From positions 620,001-684,000 of the forward strand of contig NZ_JBFRCT010000003.1 in the NCBI RefSeq assembly GCF_052113225.1: a DNA stretch of 64,000 nt, in the 5' to 3' direction. The notes beneath the pieces were generated by a model. It was not told where the DNA came from. It did no database searches and worked only from the letters and a program-made list of their open reading frames with translations. Source of the DNA: Pristimantibacillus sp052113225. GTDB lineage: Bacteria > Bacillota > Bacilli > Paenibacillales > Paenibacillaceae. The position numbers were made by a program, and so were the translations under genes. Shown here in pieces: positions 56,197-64,000 of the stretch; position 1 is the stretch's first letter; each line of letters opens with the position of its first letter.

Positions 56197-57905
56197 GTAT
56201 CATCGACAGAGAGCGTTATGCGGCTATGTTCGGACCAACAACAGGAGATGCGGTAAGGCTGGCAGATACCGAGCTTTGGGCCGAGATTGAGATGGATTAT
56301 ACCGTATACGGCGATGAATGCAAATTTGGCGGAGGTAAAGTGATCCGTGACGGTATGGGGCAGTCCAGCGGGGCAACACGAGATGAAGGTGTGCTTGATA
56401 CACTTATCACGAATGCAGTCATTATTGATCATTGGGGTATAGTGAAGGCAGATATCGGTATCAAGGATGGCTACATTGTTGGGATTGGCAAGGCAGGCAA
56501 CCCGGATATTATGGACGGGGTCACCCCTGGCATGATAGCTGGGGTCAGTACGGAGGTTATTGCAGGCGAAGGGAAGATCATTACGGCTGGCGGTATCGAT
56601 GCCCATATTCATTTTATATGCCCACAGCAGATCGAGACGGCGCTTTCTTCCGGAGTAACCACGATGATTGGTGGAGGTACCGGCCCGGCTACAGGAACCA
56701 ATGCCACAACCGTAACTCCTGGGGCTTGGCATATGCGGAGAATGCTGGAAGCAGCGGAGCATTTTCCAATGAATCTCGGGTTCACGGGCAAAGGAAATGC
56801 ATCGTTCACAGCACCACTAATCGAGCAGATCGAAGCAGGTGCCATCGGGCTGAAGCTTCATGAAGATTGGGGAACTACTCCCGCTGCCATTGATGCCTGC
56901 TTAACCGCTGCAGATCAATATGATGTGCAGGTTGCTATTCATACGGATACGCTTAATGAAGCGGGTTTTGTGGAGGACACGCTAAGGGCCATCAGCGGAC
57001 GGACCATACATACTTATCATACCGAAGGGGCGGGCGGCGGTCATGCCCCGGATATCATTGTTGCAGCTGGCGAGCTTAATGTGCTCCCTTCTTCAACTAA
57101 TCCAACACGCCCTTTTACGATTAATACAATAGAAGAGCATCTGGATATGCTGATGGTCTGCCATCATCTCGACAGCAGGATTCCTGAGGATGTTGCTTTT
57201 GCCGACTCCCGTATACGCCCTGAGACGATTGCGGCGGAAGATATTTTGCATGATATGGGTGTCTTCAGTATGATCAGCTCGGACTCCCAGGCGATGGGGC
57301 GGGTTGGTGAAGTCATCATTCGAACCTGGCAGACGGCGGATAAAATGAAACAGCAGCGAGGACCGTTAGCGCCTGATACGACGAGCGATAATTTCCGCAT
57401 CAAGCGTTATATAGCGAAGTATACGATTAATCCGGCCATTACGCATGGGATTTCGCATATCGTTGGCTCGATTGAAGCGGGAAAATATGCGGATCTCGTA
57501 TTGTGGCAGCCGATGTTTTTTGGAGTGAAGCCGGACATGGTGCTTAAGGGCGGCAGCATCGCCTACGCGCAAATGGGTGATCCAAACGCGTCCATACCAA
57601 CTCCTCAGCCAGTGTTCGGGCGGCATATGTTTGCTTCCTTCGGTAAGGCAGTCTATAACAGTGCGATCACGTTTGTCTCTCAAGCTGCATTTGACCGCGG
57701 TATCGATCAACAGCTGGGATTGCAGAAACGAATCGAACCCGTACGGGGTTGCCGGTCGGTCACGAAGAAGGACATGATTCATAATGATGCCACGCCGGTT
57801 ATTGAAGTTGATCCAGAGACCTACAAGGTAACGGTAGACGGGGAGCATGTGACCTGCGAACCAGCGAAATCGCTGCCGATGGCACAGCGCTACTTTTTGT
57901 TCTAG
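56193..57905 (+). CDS. ureC: Urease subunit alpha (catalytic)
   Basis: The 570-residue nickel subunit. Ligands are all in place: HIH in GGIDAHIHFI, the carbamylated Lys in GLKLHEDWG, His in VAIHTDTLNEAGF and HTYHTEGAGGGHAPD, the flap Cys/His region MVCHHLD and the Asp in SSDSQAMGR. The start is the ATG at 56193 overlapping the ureB stop; family N-termini begin MSxIDRxxYAxMFGPTTGD. The enzyme should be active once nickel is loaded by UreF, UreG and UreD. Confidence 0.98.
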   Translation: MSIIDRERYAAMFGPTTGDAVRLADTELWAEIEMDYTVYGDECKFGGGKVIRDGMGQSSGATRDEGVLDTLITNAVIIDHWGIVKADIGIKDGYIVGIGKAGNPDIMDGVTPGMIAGVSTEVIAGEGKIITAGGIDAHIHFICPQQIETALSSGVTTMIGGGTGPATGTNATTVTPGAWHMRRMLEAAEHFPMNLGFTGKGNASFTAPLIEQIEAGAIGLKLHEDWGTTPAAIDACLTAADQYDVQVAIHTDTLNEAGFVEDTLRAISGRTIHTYHTEGAGGGHAPDIIVAAGELNVLPSSTNPTRPFTINTIEEHLDMLMVCHHLDSRIPEDVAFADSRIRPETIAAEDILHDMGVFSMISSDSQAMGRVGEVIIRTWQTADKMKQQRGPLAPDTTSDNFRIKRYIAKYTINPAITHGISHIVGSIEAGKYADLVLWQPMFFGVKPDMVLKGGSIAYAQMGDPNASIPTPQPVFGRHMFASFGKAVYNSAITFVSQAAFDRGIDQQLGLQKRIEPVRGCRSVTKKDMIHNDATPVIEVDPETYKVTVDGEHVTCEPAKSLPMAQRYFLF

Positions 57906-57923
57906 GAAGGAGCGGTTGCTAGG

Positions 57924-58616
57924 GTGGGGAGTTATGGAGCTTGGCTCGCGATGCAGCAGTTATTAGATTCTGCCCTGCCGATCGGCGGTTTTTCCCATTC
58001 ATTTGGTCTCGAGACAATGGTGCAGGAAGAACGTATCCGCCACAGCGGGCAGCTGTATGATTATGCGGCAGTTATGATGCGGCAAAGCTGGGCTACCGCA
58101 GATGCCATGATCATTCGCGCGGTTTACCGTGATGCTCCGCTCGAAGAATGGGACAGATTGTTTGCTGTCGAACGGCTTGTGCATGTCCAGAGAATCGCGG
58201 TGGAAACAAGGGTTGGTATGGAAAAGATGGGCCGCCGGCTGCTGCAGCTTGCATTGGCCATTCATCCTCAGCTTGACTGGTCGATATTAAATGAAGCTTT
58301 GCGTCGCGGAGACTGTCAGGCTACACATCCGCTCGTTCACGGGTTTGTGTGCTGGCGGCTGGGCGTAGAAGAGGAGCAGGCTATTCAGGGGTATTTGTAC
58401 ACCTGTATTGTAACCTGTGTGAACAGCGCCCTGCGTCTGATGTCCATCGGACAGACAGAAGGGCAATCGCTTATTGCAAAGCTGTCGCTGTTAACAGACG
58501 AAGCGTCAGGAATAGCAATGACTATGGAACCGGAAGAGGCTTATTCGAATATGCCGATGGCAGAGCTCGCCATGATCAGGCATGAACAGCTGTATTCCCG
58601 CTTATTTATGTCTTAA
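57924..58616 (+). CDS. ureF: Urease accessory protein UreF
   Basis: A 230-residue helical accessory protein of the nickel-loading complex, thought to act with UreD and control UreG GTPase. Blocks seen are LLDSALPIGGFSHSFGLETMVQ, AVERLVHVQRIAVETRVGMEKMGRR and HPLVHGFVCWRLGV. The start is GTG with GGAAGGAG 11 bases upstream. It follows ureC by 18 bases. There is no ureE before it. Confidence 0.95.
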   Translation: MGSYGAWLAMQQLLDSALPIGGFSHSFGLETMVQEERIRHSGQLYDYAAVMMRQSWATADAMIIRAVYRDAPLEEWDRLFAVERLVHVQRIAVETRVGMEKMGRRLLQLALAIHPQLDWSILNEALRRGDCQATHPLVHGFVCWRLGVEEEQAIQGYLYTCIVTCVNSALRLMSIGQTEGQSLIAKLSLLTDEASGIAMTMEPEEAYSNMPMAELAMIRHEQLYSRLFMS

Positions 58617-58637
58617 CCAATTAGGGGAGGTATCATT

Positions 58638-59351
58638 ATGTGCCAAGGTCAAGGTCATACACATAAGGAATGGGAAAAACCAGTTATCGACGCTTCGCGT
58701 CCAATTCGGATTGGAATCGGAGGTCCGGTTGGTTCAGGCAAAACAGCGCTTGTTGAGCGGTTATCACGGGAGCTGCATGAAAAATACAGTGTTGCGGTTA
58801 TCACGAATGATATCTATACGAAGGAAGATGCACGAATCCTGGTCAATACAGGTGTCCTGCCGGAGGAGCGAATTCTTGGGGTAGAGACCGGAGGTTGTCC
58901 GCATACGGCGATTCGAGAGGATGCGTCGATGAACTTCGAAGCAATTGAAGAGCTGCAGCGCAGGTTCGAGAAGCTGGATCTGATCTTTATCGAAAGCGGC
59001 GGCGACAATCTGGCAGCTGCTTTTAGTCCGGAGCTGGTTGATCTCTTCATCTATATTATCGACGTAGCCCAAGGAGAGAAAATTCCGCGTAAGGGCGGGC
59101 CTGGTATTATGCGTTCGGACTTACTTGTTATTAACAAGATCGACCTGGCCCCTTATGTAGGGGCAAGCCTTGAAGTCATGGATACCGATTCGAAGCGGAT
59201 GCGCGGCGATCGTCCGTTTGTTTTCTCCAATATGTTTGGCGGCGATGGCGTTGCTGAAATTGTTGGTTGGCTAGAGCATGAGATATCGCATGCACGCGGC
59301 GAAGCGCATACGCATATCGTTCAGCTTGGCGCAATGCCTTATAATCATTAA
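58638..59351 (+). CDS. ureG: Urease accessory GTPase UreG
   Basis: A SIMIBI-class GTPase that carries nickel to urease. The 237 residues contain the P-loop GPVGSGKT near 34-41, NDIYTKEDA, the metal-binding GCPHT, ESGGDNLAA and NKIDLAPYVG. It is longer than the usual 200-210 residues because of an N-terminal leader with Cys and His (MCQGQGHTHKEWEK) and a C-terminal tail (HTHIVQLGAMPYNH). The His-containing ends could help nickel binding where ureE is absent; that is inference. GGGGAGG precedes the ATG. Confidence 0.97.
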   Translation: MCQGQGHTHKEWEKPVIDASRPIRIGIGGPVGSGKTALVERLSRELHEKYSVAVITNDIYTKEDARILVNTGVLPEERILGVETGGCPHTAIREDASMNFEAIEELQRRFEKLDLIFIESGGDNLAAAFSPELVDLFIYIIDVAQGEKIPRKGGPGIMRSDLLVINKIDLAPYVGASLEVMDTDSKRMRGDRPFVFSNMFGGDGVAEIVGWLEHEISHARGEAHTHIVQLGAMPYNH

Positions 59352-59353
59352 GG

Positions 59354-60205
59354 ATGATGAAGACTTCAAACGAAAGGCGCGCAGCAACTGTGCTGCGCGC
59401 TTCGTTTCGCTATACGGATGGTGTCACTACCCTTGCCGATAAGTACCATACCTCGCCGATTAAAATTGCCAAGACCTTTCCGCTTAAGGAGCAGCTTGGC
59501 GTGATCATCATGGATGCTTCGCCGGGACTACTTGAAGGAGATTGTTATGAGCTTGAGTGGAAGGCAGGCAGCTCTACACATAGCTGCATTACTACCCAAT
59601 CCTATATGAAGGTTCACCCTAGCCTGACGAATGGATCCTCTATCAGGCAGACGTTCCACCTTGGCGATCATGCTATTGTAGAACATATGCCAGAGCCTGT
59701 GATGTTGTATAAAGAGGCAAGGTTTCATAATGATACGAATGTTTATCTTGGACAAGGCGCAGTTTGGATGCAGGCAGATATATTATGCCCGGGCCGTACT
59801 TTACGCAAGGAGCGGTTTCAATATACGGAGTTCCGAAATGCGTTATCCGTCTATTATGGCCATGAACTGATTTATGCGCAGCGTCAACGGATTGTACCAG
59901 AAAGCCAGAAGCTTGCCTCACCTGGCAGCTGGGATGAGATGACCCATATCGCAACGTTTTGTTTATTTACCGATCGACTAACACCATCGCATATTCAGTC
60001 TATGAAGCAGCTTGTGGAGAAACAGCCATCGATGTATGGAGCACATCCAGTCGTCATAGGTGTGTCTGAGACACAGCGTTACGGCCTTGTTGCAGCCGCC
60101 GCATCTACCGCTGCGTGGCCGCTTCAGGAAGCGATGCGATCCATTTGGAATGGCGCAAGAAGCATTTTGCTTCATAAAGAGCCCGTGATACTGCTTTATT
60201 CATAG
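59354..60205 (+). CDS. ureD: Urease accessory protein UreD (UreH)
   Basis: A 283-residue beta-rich accessory protein that docks on apo-urease and provides the nickel passage with UreF. Recognisable are KTFPLKEQLGVIIMDASPGLLEGDCYEL, STHSCITTQSYMKVHP and HMPEPVMLYKEARF. The gene begins 3 bases after the ureG stop without an obvious independent ribosome site, so translation may rely on reinitiation. It is last in the operon, whereas in many bacteria ureD is first; ureABC-FGD order is common in Paenibacillus-like genomes. Confidence 0.93.
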   Translation: MMKTSNERRAATVLRASFRYTDGVTTLADKYHTSPIKIAKTFPLKEQLGVIIMDASPGLLEGDCYELEWKAGSSTHSCITTQSYMKVHPSLTNGSSIRQTFHLGDHAIVEHMPEPVMLYKEARFHNDTNVYLGQGAVWMQADILCPGRTLRKERFQYTEFRNALSVYYGHELIYAQRQRIVPESQKLASPGSWDEMTHIATFCLFTDRLTPSHIQSMKQLVEKQPSMYGAHPVVIGVSETQRYGLVAAAASTAAWPLQEAMRSIWNGARSILLHKEPVILLYS

Positions 60206-60274
60206 GCTGTACTTGGCTATACGTTTAAAAAACGGTATATTTATAGATATGAACGTATTAGCGAGGGTGGATGG

Positions 60275-60736
60275 ATGGACCAGGATCAGGTGAAACTCGA
60301 GAAACTAAGAGAGATGGATGATGTTTTCCGAAAGCTGCGCAGACTGATTAATGCGGAATATAACCGCTTTAACGTTCACGGCCTAGGGATGACAGAGGGC
60401 AAGATGGTTATTATTCTAGCCCAGCATGGTCCTCAGAAAGCTTCGGCGATGGCGGAATGGCTGCGGATTACAAGTGGTGCGGTTACGGGGATATCCGATC
60501 GGCTTATCGAGCTCGGATATGTGGAACGTTCTCGTAGTGAATTCGATCGCCGTATTGTTATGCTAAGTGTCACGGATGAAGGCCGCAAGCTGGAAAATCA
60601 GGTGATGGAAATGCGTGAGCGCATTATGTTTAAGTTATTTGACGGCTTTGAGCTTAATGATATGGAGAAAGCTATCGATATTTTCGTCCGGATGTCGAAT
60701 AATCTAGATCCGAAGAGTGATGTATCACAAGAATAG
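60275..60736 (+). CDS. MarR-family transcriptional regulator
   Basis: A 153-residue winged-helix regulator. A dimerisation helix covers the first 40 residues, then the recognition region AEWLRITSGAVTGISDRLIELGYVERSRSEFDRRIVMLSVTDEGRKL, with the wing Asp-Arg-Arg typical of MarR. GAGGGTGG precedes two possible ATGs (60271 out of frame, 60275 in frame). It stands alone between ureD and a terminator. Its ligand and targets cannot be told. Confidence 0.93.
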   Translation: MDQDQVKLEKLREMDDVFRKLRRLINAEYNRFNVHGLGMTEGKMVIILAQHGPQKASAMAEWLRITSGAVTGISDRLIELGYVERSRSEFDRRIVMLSVTDEGRKLENQVMEMRERIMFKLFDGFELNDMEKAIDIFVRMSNNLDPKSDVSQE

Positions 60737-60740
60737 AACA

Positions 60741-60782
60741 GAAAAGTGGCCATGCAGGTTCAAACCCGCATGGCCACTTTAT
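60741..60782. terminator. Bidirectional terminator
   Basis: AAAAGTGGCCATGC pairs with GCATGGCCACTTTA between convergent genes. Confidence 0.88.
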
Positions 60783-60796
60783 TGTTTCGGATTTTT

Positions 60797-62173
60797 TTAT
60801 AAAGATTCACCATTTAAGTAGTTGAAGAATGGCTTGTCGACCCAGAACGTATAGGATTGTATGGTTAAATCATTACCAAGTTTTTTGAAGCCTTCTACAA
60901 TTGCGGCGGACTGCTCGTTTAACGAGAAGGATTGCGCATAATAGTGGCCTTGGCCAGTAATTTTGTTATTCGTAATTTGTACATAACCATCCAGGTTGGT
61001 TAAGGAATAATAAAGCGGCTGCCACCAGGAGCTGGCGATGAGTCCGGTTTGGTCTTCGCTGTTCTTTTTCGCATATTGCAAAATAATCGGCTGGAAGCGG
61101 GCTTTGTCGGCTGCGCTGTTGAATTCAAATTTTAAATCGTATTCCTTGGCATAAGCAATGTAATTGCCGTTCTCAATTTGTACGACCTTATAATTGTCCG
61201 ATTGAACGGGCTCGCCCCATTCTTTCAAATAGATGAAAGCGGAAGTTTTAGGCTCCAACTGTACTTTGGCACTAATCCCTTCGCTCCGAAGCAGTCCGAT
61301 TAATTGAACGGCGTGCTTCAGATTATCGTGTCCATAGGTTAGGGATAAAGATTCAACGAAGTTGGCATCATACCGTTCATCCTTCAGGTTGTAGCCGGTA
61401 ACGAGACTTTGTTTCAGTGCGGCGTCCACGACTGTTTGCAGCTCAGGCGATTGGATGAGGTCAGAAGTATCATAAGCATCGGCAAGCTTCCCGTAAATAT
61501 CGGCATCGGTTGTATAACCGATATAATGCTTATAGTCTCCTTTAATAGAAAGAATTTGAACGAGCAGCGTTTCTGCTAGTTCAGGAGAAGCTGCTTTTCC
61601 TTTTACTTCTTTGTAAAGGGAGGCAGGCAGTAAACCGCTATGTACAGCAGCTGCAAGCTCTTGCGAAGCTGACAGGCTAAGGCCAGCTGGCGAATAGCCA
61701 ATTTGTTTCAGAGCATCGGTTGTTTTATTTTGTGGGTAAGAATGGGCAAGCTCTAGAAGTCCGGCAGCCTTCACGGCAATATAGATGGCGCTTGTTGCTT
61801 GGAGTGGCTGATCAGGTTCAACCTTTAATGAAGTAATTATTCCTTGCTCATATAATGCTGCAGCGGATGAATAATAAGGACTGGAAGGCTTAAGGTCGGT
61901 GAACGCCGGTTTTGCCTCACTTGCTTCAAGGCCTAGAATATCGGCGATTTGCTGAATGAATTGTCCTTTAGTAATAGTCGATCCAGCTTGGAAGGTGATG
62001 CCGAGCTTTTCTTTCAGGAACAGCTCATATTCTGCTGAGGATGATTGGGAGGATTGCTGAACGGCAGTCGATTTTACCGCAGCAGCGTTTGCCGCTGACA
62101 GGGGTAGAGCAGAAGAGAAAAGAAGGGATAATGCCAGTGAGCCTGAGAGGAGCCATTTGTTGCGTAATTTCAT
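60797..62173 (-). CDS. Secreted protein with S-layer-homology-like N-terminal region
   Basis: A 458-residue exported protein. The signal peptide (about 1-30, cleavage near ANAAA) is followed by a Ser/Gln-rich linker. The next block resembles an SLH repeat (ITKGQFIQQIADILGL, FTDLKPSSPYYSSAAALYEQGIIT), with one or two weaker copies to about residue 200. The C-terminal 250 residues show a domain I do not recognise, rich in Tyr and Lys (VQLEPKTSAFIYLKEWGEPV, WWQPLYYSLTNLDGYVQI). SLH domains tether proteins to pyruvylated wall polymers, so it is probably cell-wall associated. GGAGG precedes the start. Confidence 0.8.
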   Translation of the reverse strand: MKLRNKWLLSGSLALSLLFSSALPLSAANAAAVKSTAVQQSSQSSSAEYELFLKEKLGITFQAGSTITKGQFIQQIADILGLEASEAKPAFTDLKPSSPYYSSAAALYEQGIITSLKVEPDQPLQATSAIYIAVKAAGLLELAHSYPQNKTTDALKQIGYSPAGLSLSASQELAAAVHSGLLPASLYKEVKGKAASPELAETLLVQILSIKGDYKHYIGYTTDADIYGKLADAYDTSDLIQSPELQTVVDAALKQSLVTGYNLKDERYDANFVESLSLTYGHDNLKHAVQLIGLLRSEGISAKVQLEPKTSAFIYLKEWGEPVQSDNYKVVQIENGNYIAYAKEYDLKFEFNSAADKARFQPIILQYAKKNSEDQTGLIASSWWQPLYYSLTNLDGYVQITNNKITGQGHYYAQSFSLNEQSAAIVEGFKKLGNDLTIQSYTFWVDKPFFNYLNGESL

Positions 62174-62327
62174 GATTCAAAACCTCCAATAGTGTAATAT
62201 AAATGTTTAATATAATTAATCCTGTCGGAATTGTATGGAAATATTATCATTGTTACAAAATGGTGTCAATAGCTTAACGCTGCAAGTCTTATCTTATAAC
62301 CTATAGTAGAATAGAAGAACATTAGCT

Positions 62328-62393
62328 TATGCTTACGAAGTAAGAATCATCACGAACAGTCTAATCTTAGCTGTTTGTGTGATCATTCTTTTC
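62328..62393 (+). repeat. H2 leader-hairpin repeat, one diverged unit
   Basis: It begins TATGCTTACGAAGTAAG like the others, but the second hairpin is longer (AGAATCATCAC...GTGATCATTCT with AACAG/CTGTT inside). It ends in the TTTT that precedes the ribosome site AGGAGGT. Confidence 0.75.
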
Positions 62394-62410
62394 AGGAGGT
62401 CAGGAACAAC

Positions 62411-63091
62411 ATGAATAACACGAGTAAGAAGGCAGAACGTTTAAAGAAAGCTCCAGCGCTCAAGGCGAATGTCGCTCCTGAGCTGGCACACCGGGTACCG
62501 CCTGGTCAAACTACGACAGACCGTTTTCCGATTCTGCATGAAGGAGACGTTCCAGAGTACGATATGTCGCAATGGACATTACGCGTGTTTGGTGAGGTGG
62601 AAGAGGAAAAGACTTTTACATACGAGCAAATTATGGCACTCCCGCAGATTAAGCAGAGGAATGATATTCACTGCGTGACCCGTTGGTCGAAGCTGGATAC
62701 GGAGTGGGAAGGTGTACGGTTCTCAGATTTGCTGTCGCTGATTGGTGTGAAAGCTGATGCTAAATATGTCATGATCCATGCCGACCAGGATTATGAAACG
62801 AATCTGCCGCTTGAGGATCTGATGCATGAGAATATTCTTCTTGCTCATAGCTTTGATGGAGAGCCACTGACAGCCAAGCATGGCTGGCCGCTTCGTCTGC
62901 TTGTCCCGCATCTTTATTTCTGGAAAAGTGCGAAGTGGATTCGGGGCATTGAATTTATGAAGGAGGATCGTCCGGGCTTTTGGGAAAGAAATGGCTTCCA
63001 TAACTATGCCGATCCATTCCTTGAACAACGCTTCTCTGGTGAGGATTTGGGACTGCCGGAAGATGAATGGTATCACAAGGATTTCGATTAA
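62411..63091 (+). CDS. Molybdopterin-dependent oxidoreductase (sulfite-oxidase fold, YuiH-like)
   Basis: A 226-residue oxidoreductase domain binding Mo-pterin. The metal-ligating cysteine is in NDIHCVTRWSKLDTEWEG, and the pterin-binding stretch HGWPLRLLVPHLYFWKSAKWIRGIEF is typical of the SUOX/YedY family. It has no Tat or Sec signal, so it is probably cytoplasmic, unlike YedY. The ATG at 62411 has AGGAGGT ten bases upstream; a GTG at 62375 lies inside the hairpin repeat and is rejected. No other Mo-cofactor gene is nearby. Confidence 0.9.
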   Translation: MNNTSKKAERLKKAPALKANVAPELAHRVPPGQTTTDRFPILHEGDVPEYDMSQWTLRVFGEVEEEKTFTYEQIMALPQIKQRNDIHCVTRWSKLDTEWEGVRFSDLLSLIGVKADAKYVMIHADQDYETNLPLEDLMHENILLAHSFDGEPLTAKHGWPLRLLVPHLYFWKSAKWIRGIEFMKEDRPGFWERNGFHNYADPFLEQRFSGEDLGLPEDEWYHKDFD

Positions 63092-63169
63092 TTGGTATAT
63101 AGCCGGATAACTAGAGATATGGTATAGTACGTAGGTACATTCGAATAAATGCTGAAGCAGATGGCTTCA

Positions 63170-63237
63170 GGAGAGGTTCGCGAACTCCCTCTATAAAAAA
63201 CTAAGAACTGGAATCTATTCTGATTCCATTTTTTTCG
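63170..63237 (+). promoter_or_regulatory. preQ1-I riboswitch with terminator upstream of queC
   Basis: AGAGGTTCGCGAACTCCCTCT, then TATAAAAAACTAA, matches the preQ1-I aptamer (stem, loop and A-rich tail ending in CTA). It is followed by GGAAT...ATTCC with seven T (63211-63237). Binding of preQ1 would favour termination and shut off queuosine precursor synthesis. A TATAGT -10 lies at 63123-63128. Confidence 0.9.
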
Positions 63238-63303
63238 TTTTGAGACAGATGTACAGGGTGTTGTTCGAAGGGTCTCTCCCTCATCTAAGAGAGGAGAAGA
63301 AAG

Positions 63304-63969
63304 ATGAAAAAGGGTAAAGCAGTTGTTGTATTCAGCGGCGGACAAGACAGCACGACATGTCTATTCTGGGCGCTGGAACGGTACGAAGAGGTGGAAGCGG
63401 TCACCTTCAATTATGGGCAGCGTCATTCGCTGGAGCTGGAATGTGCCGCACAGATTGCAACCGAGCTTGGAGTAAGGCATCATGTGCTTGATATGTCGCT
63501 GTTAAACCAATTGGCACCAAATGCTCTGACTAGATCGGATATTGCGATCGAGCAGCAGGAGGGCGGATTGCCTTCTACTTTTGTAGATGGCCGTAACTTA
63601 TTGTTCCTGTCCTTTGCAGGGGTACTTGCGAAGCAGATTGGAGCTAGAGCAATTGTAACCGGCGTATGCGAGACGGATTTCAGCGGTTATCCGGATTGCC
63701 GGGATATTTTTATTAAATCGCTTAACGTGACGCTTAATCTATCGATGGATTATCCATTTGTTATCGAGACACCTCTTATGTGGTTGGACAAAGCAGAAAC
63801 ATGGGAGCTGGCAGATCAGCTTGGAGCCTTCGAGTATGTGCGGACCAAAACCTTAACCTGTTATAACGGCGTAATTGCGGATGGCTGCGGAGAATGTCCG
63901 GCCTGCAAGCTGCGGAGCCAGGGGCTGAACCGTTATTTGGCTTCCAAGGAGGAGGGCAAAGCGGAATGA
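63304..63969 (+). CDS. queC: 7-cyano-7-deazaguanine synthase QueC
   Basis: ATP-dependent conversion of 7-carboxy-7-deazaguanine to preQ0 in queuosine synthesis. The 221 residues have the PP-loop VFSGGQDSTTCL near 9-20, YGQRHSLE, DGRNLLFLSFAG, and the C-terminal zinc-binding cysteines in TCYNGVIADGCGECPACKLR. GAGAGGAG stands before the ATG. Under preQ1 riboswitch control; the stop overlaps the queD start in ATGA. Confidence 0.97.
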   Translation: MKKGKAVVVFSGGQDSTTCLFWALERYEEVEAVTFNYGQRHSLELECAAQIATELGVRHHVLDMSLLNQLAPNALTRSDIAIEQQEGGLPSTFVDGRNLLFLSFAGVLAKQIGARAIVTGVCETDFSGYPDCRDIFIKSLNVTLNLSMDYPFVIETPLMWLDKAETWELADQLGAFEYVRTKTLTCYNGVIADGCGECPACKLRSQGLNRYLASKEEGKAE

Positions 63970-64000
63970 TTCAGCAAATTTATCCAAGCGTCCAGCATGC
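63966..64000 (+). CDS. queD: 6-carboxytetrahydropterin synthase QueD, N-terminal fragment (truncated by window)
   Basis: Only the first 11 residues (MIQQIYPSVQH) are visible. They agree with QueD N-termini of Paenibacillus-like bacteria. The four-base overlap with queC and the preQ1 riboswitch context support the call, since queC-queD-queE is a common order. Too little sequence remains to check any active-site residue. Confidence 0.7.
   Translation, partial: MIQQIYPSVQH

Noticed and set aside
60741..60782. tRNA T-arm-like GGTTCAAACC
   Set aside because: It is the loop of a perfect terminator hairpin; no cloverleaf surrounds it.
62375..62410. GTG start for the Mo-oxidoreductase inside the hairpin
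   Set aside because: It would code through the repeat and the AGGAGGT site; the ATG at 62411 is properly spaced.

Overview
The window reads as chromosomal DNA of a Paenibacillus-like member of the Bacillota. The evidence is the mid-range GC content, strong AAGGAGG-type ribosome sites, T-box leaders on tRNA synthetase genes, YesM/YesN two-component pairs, sigma-D-type chemotaxis promoters, and a gene order whose backbone follows Bacillus subtilis: relA-dtd, hisS-aspS-tcdA, rarA, cymR-iscS with mnmA, yrrD, yrrI, alaS-ireB-yqgF-yrzB, mltG and pbpI. Family assignments come from reading the proteins, not from a search. Three single ambiguous bases (N at about 27674, 28211 and 41061) suggest draft sequence. 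I see no phage, insertion sequence, CRISPR array, rRNA or tRNA gene.

Layout. 1-2221: the end of a YesN-type regulator and a YesM-type sensor kinase. 2255-5250: relA, dtd and a 55-residue ORF. 5291-10200: a repeat-rich gap, then a T-box leader and hisS-aspS, followed by tcdA. 10226-19094: a signalling block with a PAS/GGDEF/EAL/PilZ protein, a chemoreceptor in operon with a FeeM/LuxI-like acyltransferase, rarA, and an orphan Spo0B-type kinase. 19278-23407: a Fur-controlled siderophore ABC importer. 23424-26808: CopC/CopD and a CNNM/CorC-type membrane protein. 26810-37620: thiolation and sulfur genes (mnmA, cymR, iscS), small proteins, T-box alaS, ireB, yqgF, two DUF1292 proteins and mltG. 37647-46577: a sigma-D chemoreceptor, a class B PBP, a second AI-2E-family permease, a polysaccharide deacetylase and ilvD. 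46807-55194: a galactose-type sensing and uptake locus with response regulator, histidine kinase, membrane-anchored binding protein, then mglB-mglA-mglC. 55230-60205: urease ureABCFGD with a GlnR/TnrA box and no ureE. 60275-64000: a MarR regulator, a secreted SLH-like protein, a molybdopterin oxidoreductase, and a preQ1-I riboswitch ahead of queC and the start of queD.

The least explained signals are in the spacers. One family (called H1 here) has five intergenic copies with unrelated, mutually compensating inverted-repeat arms around a conserved asymmetric core (GCCTTTG on one side, CAACAGCG on the other). A second family (H2) has seven hairpin units at four loci, always directly upstream of the Shine-Dalgarno site of the next gene (hisS, mltG, ureB, the Mo-oxidoreductase). 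I do not recognise a published name for either. Both T-box synthetase leaders carry one of these families between the leader terminator and the ribosome site. In the mgl operon a 45-bp unit containing the last codons and stop of mglB is repeated, and a terminator-like hairpin precedes mglA.

Working together, the genes cover core translation and stringent response, sulfur and queuosine tRNA modification, iron and copper handling, sugar sensing and uptake, nitrogen acquisition by urease, and motility or c-di-GMP signalling.
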